Part shown: positions 25,369 to 34,400 of the stretch, piece after piece
How the letters are laid out: each line of letters begins with the position of its first letter
How positions within the stretch are numbered: the stretch's first letter is position 1
Origin: Sphingobium sp. DEHP117
GTDB taxonomy: Bacteria; Pseudomonadota; Alphaproteobacteria; Sphingomonadales; Sphingomonadaceae
DNA: 64,000 nt
Direction: 5' to 3'
Assembly (NCBI RefSeq): GCF_030867385.1
Contig: NZ_JAPFBJ010000001.1
Span: 620,001-684,000, forward strand
The notes under the pieces: generated by a model
Databases searched by the model: none
Seen by the model: only the letters and a program-made list of their open reading frames with translations
Told to the model about the DNA's origin: nothing
Made by a program: the position numbers and the translations under genes

Positions 25369-26408
25369 CCGATGAAGTGCTGACTTTCAAAGAAGGCGGG
25401 GCGGGGCGCATCCGCCTCAACCGGCCTAAGGCGATCCATTCGCTGACATTGGGCATGTGTGATGCGATCAACGCTGCGTTGTCGGGCTGGCGCGCCGACC
25501 CGGGCGTACAGGCGCTGATAATCGACCATGCCGAGGGCAGGGGCTTTTGCGCTGGCGGAGATGTCCTCGCCCTGCACCGGAGCGGGACCAGCGACGGCGT
25601 GGAGGCACGGGCTTTCTTCCATTCCGAATACCGCATGAATCACGCGCTGTTCACTTATGCCAAGCCGAGCATAGCCTTCATGGACGGGATCGTGATGGGT
25701 GGCGGCGTCGGCATTTCCCAGCCCTGCACATTTCGCGTCGCCACCGAGAACACCCGCTTTGCCATGCCGGAAGGGACGATCGGCCTGTTCCCCGATGTCG
25801 GCGGTGGCTGGTATCTTTCCCGTCTGCCTGGGCAGATCGGCAAATATCTCGCCCTCACCGCCGCGCGCATTGACGGGGCGGATTGCCGGGCCATAGGCCT
25901 TGCCACGCATTATATCGAGAGCGGAAAGCTGGACGATGTGAAGGCGCGGATCATGGCCGATCCGGCGAATGCGAAGGCCATTCTCGATGCAGCGGAAGAG
26001 GCACCGCCTCTGTCGCGCCTCGTTGAGAGCCAGGCCGAGATCGATCGGCTGTTCGCGGCCGATACGCTGGAAGCCATTCTGGCGGATCTTGCGGCAGATC
26101 CGTCAGACTGGGCGCGCGAGCAGCATCAGACCGTGCTGTCCAAATCACCGCAGACCGGCAAGGTCTCGCTCCGCCTGCTGCGGGAGGGCGCCGCCATGCC
26201 GAGCTTCGCTGACGAGATGCGCCAGGAATATGCCGTGGCCAGCAGGATCGTGATGACGGCTGATTTCGCCGAGGGCGTGCGCGCGCTGCTGATCGACAAG
26301 GACAATGCGCCCCGCTGGAACCCCGCTACCCCCGAGGGCGTGACGGACGCGTTGATCGACGCGATCTTCGCGCCGCTGCCTGCAGAAGAAGAATGGAGTC
26401 CGCTGTGA
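25365..26408 (+). CDS. 3-Hydroxyisobutyryl-CoA hydrolase (enoyl-CoA hydratase fold)
   Basis: It releases 3-hydroxyisobutyrate from its CoA ester in valine breakdown. The 347-residue crotonase-fold product has RGFCAGGDVLALHRSG, FMDGIVMGGGVGIS and the hydrolase-type MPEGTIGLFPDVGGGWYLSR, whose Glu and Asp distinguish hydrolases from hydratases. The C-terminal 130 residues are the extra domain of this subfamily. Start overlaps the previous stop by 4 bp. Confidence 0.92.
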   Translation: MTDEVLTFKEGGAGRIRLNRPKAIHSLTLGMCDAINAALSGWRADPGVQALIIDHAEGRGFCAGGDVLALHRSGTSDGVEARAFFHSEYRMNHALFTYAKPSIAFMDGIVMGGGVGISQPCTFRVATENTRFAMPEGTIGLFPDVGGGWYLSRLPGQIGKYLALTAARIDGADCRAIGLATHYIESGKLDDVKARIMADPANAKAILDAAEEAPPLSRLVESQAEIDRLFAADTLEAILADLAADPSDWAREQHQTVLSKSPQTGKVSLRLLREGAAMPSFADEMRQEYAVASRIVMTADFAEGVRALLIDKDNAPRWNPATPEGVTDALIDAIFAPLPAEEEWSPL

Positions 26409-27277
26409 AAATAGCCTTTATCGGCCTTGGCAATATGGGCGGCGGCATGGCCGCCAATCTCGTGAAAGCAGGACACGAGGTTCGTGCGTTCGATCTTGCC
26501 GAGGCGGCGCTGGAGCGTGCGCGCGAGAACGGCTGCGCCACCTTCACCAGTGTCAAGGAGGCGGTAGAGGGAGTCGACGCGGTCGTATCGATGCTCCCCA
26601 ATGGCAAGATCGTGGATGCGGTGTACGCCGGTGACGTTATCGGCCACGCGCCCGTCTCGGCATTGCTGATCGATTGCTCCACCATCGATGTCGCCACTGC
26701 GCGCAAGGTGGCGGCTGAGGCCGAGGCCAAGGGCTATGCGATGGTCGATGCCCCGGTTTCCGGCGGGATCGCGGCGGCAAACGGCGGTACGCTCACCTTC
26801 ATGGTCGGCGGGTCGGGCGCCGACTTCGCGCGGGCGCAGCCGATCCTCGCGGCGATGGGCAAGGCGGTCATCCACGCCGGGGCCGTCGGCAACGGGCAGG
26901 CCGCCAAGATCTGCAACAACATGTTGCTGGGCGCGAGCATGATCGCCACGTGCGAAACATTCGCCATGGCGCAAAAGCTCGGCCTCGATCCGCAGACCTT
27001 CTATGATATTTCGAGCGTGTCCTCGGGCCAGTGCTGGTCGATGACAAGCTATTGCCCGCTGCCGGGCGTCGGCCCGACCAGCCCCGCCGACAACGGCTAT
27101 CAGGGTGGGTTCGCCACCGCGCTGATGCTGAAGGACCTGAAGCTTGCGGTCGAGGCTGCTCATGCTGTGGGCGCACAAGTTCCCATGGGCGAGCGGGCAG
27201 AGGCGCTCTATCAGGCCCATGCCGACGCGGGGCAGGGTGGCACGGATTTCTCGTCGATCATCAAGACGCTGGGTTAA
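26405..27277 (+). CDS. mmsB: 3-Hydroxyisobutyrate dehydrogenase
   Basis: It oxidises 3-hydroxyisobutyrate to methylmalonate semialdehyde, the substrate of MmsA. The 290-residue product has the Rossmann motif FIGLGNMGGGMAANLVKAGH, the substrate-binding DAPVSGGIAAANGGTL and the catalytic lysine in GQAAKICNNMLLG. GTG 26405 overlaps the previous stop as GTGA, with GGAG 7 nt upstream; an ATG at 26393 in frame is less well placed. The stop overlaps that of the convergent flavoprotein gene. Confidence 0.95.
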   Translation: MKIAFIGLGNMGGGMAANLVKAGHEVRAFDLAEAALERARENGCATFTSVKEAVEGVDAVVSMLPNGKIVDAVYAGDVIGHAPVSALLIDCSTIDVATARKVAAEAEAKGYAMVDAPVSGGIAAANGGTLTFMVGGSGADFARAQPILAAMGKAVIHAGAVGNGQAAKICNNMLLGASMIATCETFAMAQKLGLDPQTFYDISSVSSGQCWSMTSYCPLPGVGPTSPADNGYQGGFATALMLKDLKLAVEAAHAVGAQVPMGERAEALYQAHADAGQGGTDFSSIIKTLG

Positions 27278-28386
27278 GGGCGCGGATTGGTTACGACGCG
27301 GGTGGCGGTGATGGCGAGGCGCGCCAGCGCCGGCATGTGCGCCATCAGGCCCAATAGCGGTCCGTGCGCGTACGGGCGCTCCGCAAGCCATTTCAGCCCG
27401 CCCGCGACCTGAAGCGGCAAGCGCGTTCGCGCGCTTAAACTGGACTGGAAGCGCGCGCTCGCTTCCGCGCCGCCTCTTTGCCACGCAGACGCCGCCATGC
27501 AGCCGCTGGCCAGCGCGATGCCGATGCCGTCTCCCGCAAGGCTGGCGATCACCGCGCCTTGATCCCCAAGCCGGAAGATGCCGGGTCGGTCCGGCTCCGC
27601 GCGCCAGCCATAAGGGATGTTGGCGATGCTCGCCCATGGTCCGGTTGCATGGGCCTGAGCCAGACGATCGCCGAGGAGCGGGTTGGTTCGGGCAAGTGCA
27701 GCAACCAGTGCGGCGGGAGAGCGTGCTGCGGCGAGATGCGAACGTGATACCGAAAGGCACAGGTTGGCCGCGCCGTCTTCGAGCAACAAAAGCCCGGCAT
27801 ATCCTCGTGGAAAAACATGCAGTTCAATTACATTATTGAGAATATATGAAAGATGGGTGGAGGGTGCGAGCCGCGCGCGAAGCCCAACCGCCGGATCGCT
27901 GCCGCGCGCGTCGGGTGGGCGGAGCGCGCCGCGCAGATCATGCTTGCCGGTGCCGAGCATGATCGTGTCGCCGGAAAGCGTCGAGCCATCATTGAGGTGA
28001 ACACGGCGCTGTGTGCGGTCGAGCATTTTCAGCGTTACGCCGCGCTCGATCCCCGCGCCAGCATCGCCAGCCTGCGCCAGCAGGGCGGCGTCGAGCGTGC
28101 GGCGCGACAGGCCGAAGGCCATGAACGGCAGCGCCATTTCCTGAACCCGCTCGCCTGCAATGACGCGCAGTCGCGTGATCGGGTGCGCCCCCAGCGCGGA
28201 CGCGGACAAGCCCACATGCTCCAGCAGGCCGACGGTATCGGCGCTGAGGAAGCCACCGCAGACAATGTCCTGCGGCGCGCGGGTACGCTCCAGCACCAGG
28301 GGTTTGGCGCCCGCGCGCGCCAGCAGCGTCGCGGCGGCGCATCCGGCGGGTCCACCACCGAGGATCAGCGGAGACGTTCGACGCAC
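27274..28386 (-). CDS. FAD-dependent oxidoreductase of the geranylgeranyl-reductase type
   Basis: The 370-residue product begins with an FAD-binding fold (PLILGGGPAGCAAATLLARA), has CGGFLSADTVGLLE typical of the GGR/monooxygenase group, and GDQGAVIASLAGDGIGIALA, the second FAD motif. GTG 28386 was chosen; the longer frame would run back through the methyltransferase gene. It overlaps the methyltransferase by 22 bp and ends the type III polyketide synthase operon, so it probably oxidises or reduces the polyketide or its methylated form. Confidence 0.85.
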   Translation of the reverse strand: MRRTSPLILGGGPAGCAAATLLARAGAKPLVLERTRAPQDIVCGGFLSADTVGLLEHVGLSASALGAHPITRLRVIAGERVQEMALPFMAFGLSRRTLDAALLAQAGDAGAGIERGVTLKMLDRTQRRVHLNDGSTLSGDTIMLGTGKHDLRGALRPPDARGSDPAVGLRARLAPSTHLSYILNNVIELHVFPRGYAGLLLLEDGAANLCLSVSRSHLAAARSPAALVAALARTNPLLGDRLAQAHATGPWASIANIPYGWRAEPDRPGIFRLGDQGAVIASLAGDGIGIALASGCMAASAWQRGGAEASARFQSSLSARTRLPLQVAGGLKWLAERPYAHGPLLGLMAHMPALARLAITATRVVTNPRP

Positions 28387-29063
28387 AGCCGAAACGGGAA
28401 GGTGCGCACGATCCGCACCGGAGAGCAGCTCAGACCGGCAGTATCCAGCTTGGCTCGCCATTCGGCCGGTCGAAATGAGCGGGCAATCGAGACCAGCCCA
28501 TCATGACGGACTATCGGATGTGCGCGCAGCATCGTCGTCAGCACGGGAAACAGCGCGTAGGCCAGCCGGTGCCGGTGCAGATCGTTCACCAGCCAGCCGA
28601 CGCGGCTGTGTTGCTCCATCGCGCGCAGAAATGCCGCTAGCTGTGGCTCGCTCATATGATGCGCCACGAGGCTGCTGATGATGACGTCATAGCCATCGCC
28701 CAGAAGATCCGCATAGTCGCCGGTGCGATAGTCTATGCCGAGTGCAGGGTCAGTGGCTGCGCGGGCGATGGCTTCGCTCATGGGGTTAAGGTCAACCCCC
28801 ACGAGATGCGCCTCAATGCCGCGTTTTCGCGCCCAGCGCGCCACGGCGCGCAGCATGTCGCCCTGGCCGAAGCCGACATCGAGCAGCCGCAGCTTGGTGC
28901 GCCCCCGCATAGCGCGCGCGAGGAAAGACAGCGTCGGCCGCGCGGCGAACGTCCAGCGGTTCACGCGCGCGAGATCCTTCAGCACCGCAGCATATGTCGC
29001 GGGGTCCAGCCCCGGATCGTCCATCAGTTCCTCCTGAAGGACGGGAGCGGCGAGCGATGGCAT
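28365..29063 (-). CDS. SAM-dependent methyltransferase of the type III PKS operon
   Basis: The 232-residue product has the class I SAM motif LRLLDVGFGQGDMLRAVARW, an acidic loop VGVDLNP, and VIISSLVAHHMSE as motif post-I. The start ATG is inside the TGATG overlap with the polyketide synthase stop. Together with the flanking genes it suggests methylation of a polyketide-derived phenol, quinol or pyrone. The exact methyl acceptor cannot be read from sequence. Confidence 0.88.
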   Translation of the reverse strand: MPSLAAPVLQEELMDDPGLDPATYAAVLKDLARVNRWTFAARPTLSFLARAMRGRTKLRLLDVGFGQGDMLRAVARWARKRGIEAHLVGVDLNPMSEAIARAATDPALGIDYRTGDYADLLGDGYDVIISSLVAHHMSEPQLAAFLRAMEQHSRVGWLVNDLHRHRLAYALFPVLTTMLRAHPIVRHDGLVSIARSFRPAEWRAKLDTAGLSCSPVRIVRTFPFRLCVERLR

Positions 29064-30124
29064 CAGGCGGCCCGGCGGAATGAAAAGCCTTCGGCGGCGA
29101 GGCCGGGGCCGAAAGCCATGGCGACGCCATTCTCCTTGCGCCCGGTCATCAGCTTTTCGAGTACGAACATGAGCGTGGCCGAAGACATGTTGCCATTTTC
29201 CTCGAGCACCGCGCGTGCCTCGGCCAGCGCCCCCTGCGGGAGGCGCAGGCCCTTCTCCACCGCATCGAGGATTGACCGCCCGCCAGCGTGGACTGCCCAT
29301 GCCTCGATGTCGATCGGATCCCGGCCTTGAAGAATGGCGGCGCGGAAGCTTTCATCGGTTAGTGCTTGCGCGATGCGGCCGGGCACCGCGCCGGAGAGAT
29401 GCATCGCAAAGCCATGATCGCCAATCGTCCAGCGGATCAGCTCATGGGTGTCGGCAACGGTCTGGGCGAAGAAGCCCTCGATCGCCATGCCTTCGGACTG
29501 GGAACTTATCAGCGCTGCGGCCGCGCCATCCCCGAATTGCAGCATTGCCAGCAACGGCTCTACCGTGTCAGCATCTTGCAGATGCAGGGTCGAAAGCTCG
29601 ACCGTCACCACGAGAATGCGGGCTTCGGTGTCTGAGCGGGCGATATGATGCGCGGTGCGCAGCGCGGCCACGGCGGCGTAGCACCCCATGAACCCCACCA
29701 GCGTGCGCTCTACCGATCCCGCAAGACCCAGTTCGCGCGCGATGATCTGGTCTATCCCCGGGGCGACGAAGCCGGTGCAGCTCGCCACCACCAGATGGGT
29801 CACGCCTGCCAGCGACGTTTTTTCCGAAAGCGAGGCAATGGCTTTGAGCGCAAGGTTCGGCGCCTCCCTGGCATAAGTCTCCATGCGCGCGGCGGTGCCG
29901 GGCTGGCCATCACCGTAAAAGCCGCCCTGATCGACTGGGGAACCGCCGTCCGCCGTGGCGGGCAGGACCGACCAGCGATGCCTGATCCCTGATCGTGCCG
30001 CCATGCGATCGAACAGCTTCCGGTCTGCTCCTGCCGCGATGCGCCTCTCCGCCCAGCCGATGAACGCGACATGGATATCATGATCCGGAATGGCTGTGCC
30101 GATGGCATGGATATGCGCCGTCAT
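29063..30124 (-). CDS. Type III polyketide synthase (chalcone/alkylresorcinol synthase-like)
   Basis: The 353-residue thiolase-fold enzyme extends an acyl-CoA with malonyl-CoA units and cyclises the product. The catalytic triad is visible: C116 in VVASCTGF, H279 in WAVHAGGRSILDA and N312 in EENGNMSSATLMF. GFGPG-type loop appears as AFGPGLAAEGF near the end. The ORF starts the operon with a methyltransferase and a flavoprotein, the layout of phenolic-lipid clusters such as Streptomyces srsABC (only functional analogy, families differ). Product is likely an alkyl-pyrone or alkyl-resorcinol derivative. Confidence 0.92.
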   Translation of the reverse strand: MTAHIHAIGTAIPDHDIHVAFIGWAERRIAAGADRKLFDRMAARSGIRHRWSVLPATADGGSPVDQGGFYGDGQPGTAARMETYAREAPNLALKAIASLSEKTSLAGVTHLVVASCTGFVAPGIDQIIARELGLAGSVERTLVGFMGCYAAVAALRTAHHIARSDTEARILVVTVELSTLHLQDADTVEPLLAMLQFGDGAAAALISSQSEGMAIEGFFAQTVADTHELIRWTIGDHGFAMHLSGAVPGRIAQALTDESFRAAILQGRDPIDIEAWAVHAGGRSILDAVEKGLRLPQGALAEARAVLEENGNMSSATLMFVLEKLMTGRKENGVAMAFGPGLAAEGFSFRRAA

Positions 30125-30162
30125 GTTCGCGTGTCCTTGTCCCGGAGAGGCGGGAGATGAGT

Positions 30163-30193
30163 GTCAGTCTGACGAATTGCCAGCGGTTGGCAA
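30163..30193. promoter_or_regulatory. Two palindromes upstream of the type III PKS operon
   Basis: GTCAG-T-CTGAC (30163-30173) and TTGCCA-N5-TGGCAA (30177-30193) are adjacent perfect dyads 39-69 bp upstream of the PKS start. Their size is right for dimeric repressors (TetR/GntR-like or LacI-like). No regulator gene adjoins them, so the binding proteins are unknown. Confidence 0.5.
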
Positions 30194-30268
30194 GCCTGTC
30201 CGTTGGGGCGGGATTGTCATGATAAACGCGCCAGTGCGCAAAAGGATCGGCGCGTTTGTTCGCTCCGC

Positions 30269-30700
30269 CTAGGCGAACAAATCCACCACATCTGCGTCAG
30301 GGAAGGCTGCCTCCACCAGCAGCGAGCGGTGGCACGCCGCCGGATCCCGCTCAAAACAAAGCAGCGCCGTCGGTTTCTCCTCGGCCAATGCCTTAAGCTG
30401 CGCCATTTGCGCCAATGCTTCGGGTAGTTCGAGTTGCCCGGCGTAGATGGTGCGGAGCAAGGCGTGGTCGCTCTTGCGCGCCGCCTCCCGTCCAGCCGGC
30501 GGGGTGCCCAGAGCCTTGAGGCCGACATAGTCGATCCCTGCCTCACGCAGCCCTGCCGCCAGAATGTTCTTGGAGAACCCGGGGCGGCGGGAGAGCGGCA
30601 CCGCGCGAACATCGGCAAGTAGCTCCACGCCAGCATTGCCAAGGGCCGCGATTACGTCGGCCTGCGCCGCTCCTTCATAGCCAATGGTGTATAACCGCAT
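30269..30700 (-). CDS. DUF488 family protein
   Basis: The 143-residue product matches the DUF488 family by MRLYTIGYEGAAQADVIAAL, VRAVPLSRRPGFSKN and the C-terminal LLCFERDPAACHRSLLVE, with the conserved Cys-His. The biochemical role of this family is unknown. It precedes the PKS operon on the same strand but is separated by 144 bp holding two palindromes, so it is probably a separate transcription unit. Confidence 0.88.
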   Translation of the reverse strand: MRLYTIGYEGAAQADVIAALGNAGVELLADVRAVPLSRRPGFSKNILAAGLREAGIDYVGLKALGTPPAGREAARKSDHALLRTIYAGQLELPEALAQMAQLKALAEEKPTALLCFERDPAACHRSLLVEAAFPDADVVDLFA

Positions 30701-30813
30701 AGGCTTTATGTAGCATGCTCAATGCGGGGTTTCCACACTGGCCGTGTCGATGCCGGTTCGCGCATCCCCGGAACCGCTGCTCCGGGCCGCCGTTTCTGAC
30801 CCGTACCCCTCAG

Positions 30814-31662
30814 ATGCTGGAGATTTCCCGTGGCTGGATATCGATTGTGTTGAAGCAGCTCATCGCCAGGCAAGTCCGCGCCATTTTTGACGAGGGGAAA
30901 GGAGAGACGCGACGTGTCGCGCGGCGGAGCGACGGGCTGTTCGGCCCGGCGTCGATGGCGTGGCGCGTCCATGGCGATGTGACCACGATGCTGGTGGGCG
31001 GTGTCGCGGCGCTGTTGATGCAGATGCTTCACCCCCGGGTGCTCGCAGGTGTGTGGGATCACTCCAGTTTCAGGGCCGATCTGCACGGACGGTTGCGGCG
31101 CACGGCCCGGTTCATCGCGGTAACGACCTATGGCAGCCGCGCCGAGGCCGAAGCGATGATCGCCAGGGTTTGCCGCGTCCACAGCGCGATCGAAGGAAGC
31201 ACTGCGGACGGGCAGGCCTATCATGCTCAGGATCCCGAGCTGTTGCGCTGGGTTCATGCAACGGAGGCCTCGTGCTTCCTTGACGCATGGGTCCGCTATG
31301 CCGCGCCGTTTACGTCTCGCCCGGAGCAGGACCGTTATTTCCGCGAGGTCGCTGTTGTTGCCGGGAAGCTGGGTGCAGACGAGGTGCCGCTGTCCCACCG
31401 GGATACGCGGGATTATATCAACGGGATGCGTCCGCAGCTGCGCGCGGACGCGCGGACAGCGGAGATCGCCCGCCTCGTGCTGACGCCGCCGCAACACGCT
31501 GCGGCTATCCTGCCGTTCGAGATGATCACTCGCGCGGCGATCGACCTGTTGCCCGGCTGGGCGCGGAGGATGCACGGGCTTCCCGATGCTGGCCTCGCCG
31601 CGCCACTGCTGACGGCTGGCACGGCGACGGTGGCGCGGACAGTGCGCTGGGCGCTGGCCTGA
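30814..31662 (+). CDS. DUF2236 / oxygenase MpaB-like family protein
   Basis: The 282-residue product has the DUF2236 signatures FGPASMAWRVHGDVTTMLVG, QMLHPRVLAGVWDHSSFR and ATEASCFLDAWVRYAAPF. Members resemble the latex-clearing and MpaB oxygenases and may bind haem through the conserved His. Start uncertain: ATG 30814 is used, while an in-frame start about 99 bp upstream has no support. The reaction is unknown. Confidence 0.8.
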   Translation: MLEISRGWISIVLKQLIARQVRAIFDEGKGETRRVARRSDGLFGPASMAWRVHGDVTTMLVGGVAALLMQMLHPRVLAGVWDHSSFRADLHGRLRRTARFIAVTTYGSRAEAEAMIARVCRVHSAIEGSTADGQAYHAQDPELLRWVHATEASCFLDAWVRYAAPFTSRPEQDRYFREVAVVAGKLGADEVPLSHRDTRDYINGMRPQLRADARTAEIARLVLTPPQHAAAILPFEMITRAAIDLLPGWARRMHGLPDAGLAAPLLTAGTATVARTVRWALA

Positions 31663-31680
31663 GACCGAAGCGCGTCAGTC

Positions 31681-32883
31681 CTATTTCGGCGCCAGCCGCA
31701 GAAGGCGACCGCTTGCCTTGTCCTCTATCACCCAGATCGCTCCGTCCGGTGCGACCTCCACGTCCCTGATCCTGGCGCCCATCTCCCAGCGCTCTGCCTC
31801 GAAGGCGCCGCCCTTGCCATCGAAGCTGATGCGGATCAGCGCCTTGCTGGAAAGGCCGGCGGCGAAGGCAGACCCCTTCCAGCCAGAGAACAGGCTTGCT
31901 TCATAAAAGGCCAGCCCGCCAGGCGAAATCACCGGCGTCCACGAGATGGCAGGCTTTGCAAAATCAGGGCGTGTCTCATGCTTGGGAATGGGTACGCCAT
32001 CATAGTTGATGCCGTTGGATACAAGCGGCCAGCCATAGTTGGCGCCGGGCTCGATACGGTTCAGCTCATCACCGCCGCGCGGGCCCATCTCGATTTCCCA
32101 GAGCGTGCCATTGGCGTCAAAGGCCATCCCGAGCGGATTGCGATGGCCCGTAGTCCAGGTTTCGGAAGGGGTCAGGTTGGGGCCGGGAAGCGTAGCCGTG
32201 CGCCCCTTTGTGGTCTTGGCGATTTCCGTGTTACGGGGAGGGTCGGTCACGGTGACGGTGGACGCACCAGTTTTGCCTGTCATCGGATTGCCGGGTGCGG
32301 GCTTGCCGTCGAGCGTCAGGCGCAGGATTTTGCCCGTGGCCTGATTGGGGTCCTGCGCGGGCGTGAAGCGCTGGCGCTCGCCAACCGCGAGAAACAAATA
32401 TGCGCCGGTCGGGTCGAAGGTGACGATGCCGCCCAGCTGCCCGCCCTTGCCGAACGGCACCTGACGCCAGAGAACGCGCAGATCCTTCAGGCCGTCTTCC
32501 TCAAGCCGCGCACGGGCAAGCGCCAGTCCGGACCCTCCCTCGCCCGGCTCGGCATAAGTGAGATAGATCGACTTGTCGGTGGCGAAAGTTGGGGAGAGCA
32601 CCACGTCGAGCAGCCCCTGCTGACCCTCATAAACCACCTTAGGCACGCCCGCCAGCTCGCGTTTGTCTCCGGCCTGCGTAACCAGAAACAAACGGCCGGG
32701 CTTTTCCGTGACGAGCATCCGGCCATCGGGAAGGAAGGCGATGCGCCAGGGGTATTTGAACGTGGCAACCGATTTGACCGCGAACGGCATGGCCGACGGC
32801 GCGGGCGCTTGCGCGGCGTTGTCCTGTGCCGAGGCGCAGGATGCGGCCAAGAGCCCTATTCCCGCAAAGACAGGCAGTTTCAT
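31681..32883 (-). CDS. PQQ-dependent sugar dehydrogenase (soluble GDH/YliI type)
   Basis: The 400-residue secreted protein has a signal peptide ending LLAASCAS, possibly lipidated on that cysteine although the lipobox is weak, and a six-bladed propeller: YPWRIAFLPDGRMLVTEKPG, GGIVTFDPTGAYLFLAVGER, TTGHRNPLGMAFDANGTLWE, MGPRGGDELNRIEPGANYGW. The last motif is the PQQ/Ca site of the aldose dehydrogenase family. It would oxidise aldoses in the periplasm if PQQ is available. It is convergent with the MpaB-like gene. Confidence 0.9.
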   Translation of the reverse strand: MKLPVFAGIGLLAASCASAQDNAAQAPAPSAMPFAVKSVATFKYPWRIAFLPDGRMLVTEKPGRLFLVTQAGDKRELAGVPKVVYEGQQGLLDVVLSPTFATDKSIYLTYAEPGEGGSGLALARARLEEDGLKDLRVLWRQVPFGKGGQLGGIVTFDPTGAYLFLAVGERQRFTPAQDPNQATGKILRLTLDGKPAPGNPMTGKTGASTVTVTDPPRNTEIAKTTKGRTATLPGPNLTPSETWTTGHRNPLGMAFDANGTLWEIEMGPRGGDELNRIEPGANYGWPLVSNGINYDGVPIPKHETRPDFAKPAISWTPVISPGGLAFYEASLFSGWKGSAFAAGLSSKALIRISFDGKGGAFEAERWEMGARIRDVEVAPDGAIWVIEDKASGRLLRLAPK

Positions 32884-33024
32884 CGTCCGTTCCTCCTGAG
32901 GCGTGTGCAGGCTTCAACACCCTGCGAGGGGCGCCGTTCCAACGACTATCGCTCCGGAACGTCCTGAAGGCAAAGGCTGGAACCGTCCATCTCCTGTCCC
33001 GTTCTACGTGTGAAGGAGATCAAG

Positions 33025-33918
33025 GTGGCAGCACGCGCATATTGGCAGGGGCAGATCAGGCTGGCGCTGGTATCGATTCCGGTGGAAATCTATCCGGCGG
33101 TCAAGAGCGGCGCCGCCATCAGCTTTCGCCAGATACACGAGCCGTCCGGCAAGCCCATTCAGTATGAGAAAGTCGTTCAGGGCGTCGGCCCGGTGGACCG
33201 GGACGAGATCCTTAAAGGCTATGAGGTCTCCAAGGGAAATTACGTTCTGCTCGAAGAAGACGAGATCGAGGCGGTGAAGCTGGAGAGCAAGCGCACGCTC
33301 GAGCTTGTCCAGTTTGTCGAAGCCGATGCGATCGACGTACTCTATTACGAGAAGCCCTATTATGTCGTTCCGGCGGACGAGCTGGCGGAGGAGGCCTATG
33401 TCGTGCTGCGCGAGGCACTGCGCCAGGCGCGCAAGGTTGGCATCGGCCAGCTTTCCGTGCGTGGGCGCGAGCAACTGGTGAGCCTCAAGCCTTGCGGCAA
33501 TGGCCTGATCCTGGAAGTGCTGCGCTATGCCGACGAGGTGAACGCAGCCACCAGCTATTTCCGCTCCATCGGCAAGTCCAAGGCCGACCCCGAACTGCTC
33601 GACCTGGCCTCCAGCCTGATCGAGCGCAAGAGTGCACCCTTCGACGCATCGGAATTTCATGACCGCTATGTCGATGCGCTGCATCGGCTGATCGACAAGA
33701 AGGTGAAGGCGAAGGGCAAGCGCGTGATCGAGGAGGTCGACGAGCCGGGCGCGAAATCCGGAGCCAGCGTGATCGACCTGATGGCCGCGCTCAAGGCGTC
33801 GGTTGAGGGCAAGGCGTCTGCTCAATCGAAAACGCGAGCCGCGTCCCCCCGATACCGGACGAAAAAGACGCGCGCTGCCGCCGCACCGCCCGCCCGCCGC
33901 AAGAGAAGCGCGGGCTGA
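33025..33918 (+). CDS. ku: Ku protein for non-homologous end joining
   Basis: Bacterial Ku binds DNA double-strand ends and recruits LigD. The 297-residue product opens ARAYWQGQIRLALVSIPVEI, with ISFRQIHEPSGKPIQYEKVV and the central YYEKPYYVVPADEL, followed by a Lys/Arg/Ala-rich tail that may bind DNA. GTG 33025 has AAGGAG 6 nt upstream; GTG 33010 is an alternative. It overlaps the MgtC-like gene by one base and lies in an operon with ligD. Confidence 0.95.
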   Translation: MAARAYWQGQIRLALVSIPVEIYPAVKSGAAISFRQIHEPSGKPIQYEKVVQGVGPVDRDEILKGYEVSKGNYVLLEEDEIEAVKLESKRTLELVQFVEADAIDVLYYEKPYYVVPADELAEEAYVVLREALRQARKVGIGQLSVRGREQLVSLKPCGNGLILEVLRYADEVNAATSYFRSIGKSKADPELLDLASSLIERKSAPFDASEFHDRYVDALHRLIDKKVKAKGKRVIEEVDEPGAKSGASVIDLMAALKASVEGKASAQSKTRAASPRYRTKKTRAAAAPPARRKRSAG

Positions 33919-34400
33919 TGGAGCTCAATCCGCCCATGCAGTTCGAATGGCCGGATGCGGAGATCGCGCTGCGCCTCGGCGTCGCCACTTTGGCGGGGCT
34001 GATTCTCGGGTTCGACCGGGAAGTGCGCGGCCATGCCGCCGGGCTGCGCACCCATGGCATGATCGCGCTGACGTCGGCGATGATGACGGTTTCCTCCATT
34101 CTGCTCTACCATCAGCTCGGCGGGGAAGAGTCTTCGATCGATCCGCTACGCATGTTCGAGGCGACTACGGCTGCAATCGGCATCATCGCCGCGGGTATCA
34201 TCATCGTGCGAGGTGGAGACGTGCGGAACCTCACCTCGGCCACGCATGTCTGGCTGACGGCGATGGTGGGCATCGCCAGCGGGGCGGGCCAATATCCGCT
34301 GGTGCTGCTGGGCGGGCTGACGGCGCTTGTGCTGCTGGTGGTTGTGCGAGTGGCGGAGCGGTATCTCCCGCGCAAGAACGAGCCGGCTGACCATGGCTAA
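33918..34400 (+). CDS. MgtC/SapB family membrane protein
   Basis: The 160-residue product has four to five membrane helices and the MgtC motifs LAGLILGFDREVRGHAAGLR with THGMIALTSAMM, and TTAAIGIIAAGIIIVRGG. MgtC proteins affect Mg homeostasis and ATP synthase in some species. It is placed between ku (1-bp overlap) and ligD (8-bp overlap), so all three genes are translated from one message. A link to end joining has no known biochemical basis. Confidence 0.88.
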   Translation: MELNPPMQFEWPDAEIALRLGVATLAGLILGFDREVRGHAAGLRTHGMIALTSAMMTVSSILLYHQLGGEESSIDPLRMFEATTAAIGIIAAGIIIVRGGDVRNLTSATHVWLTAMVGIASGAGQYPLVLLGGLTALVLLVVVRVAERYLPRKNEPADHG

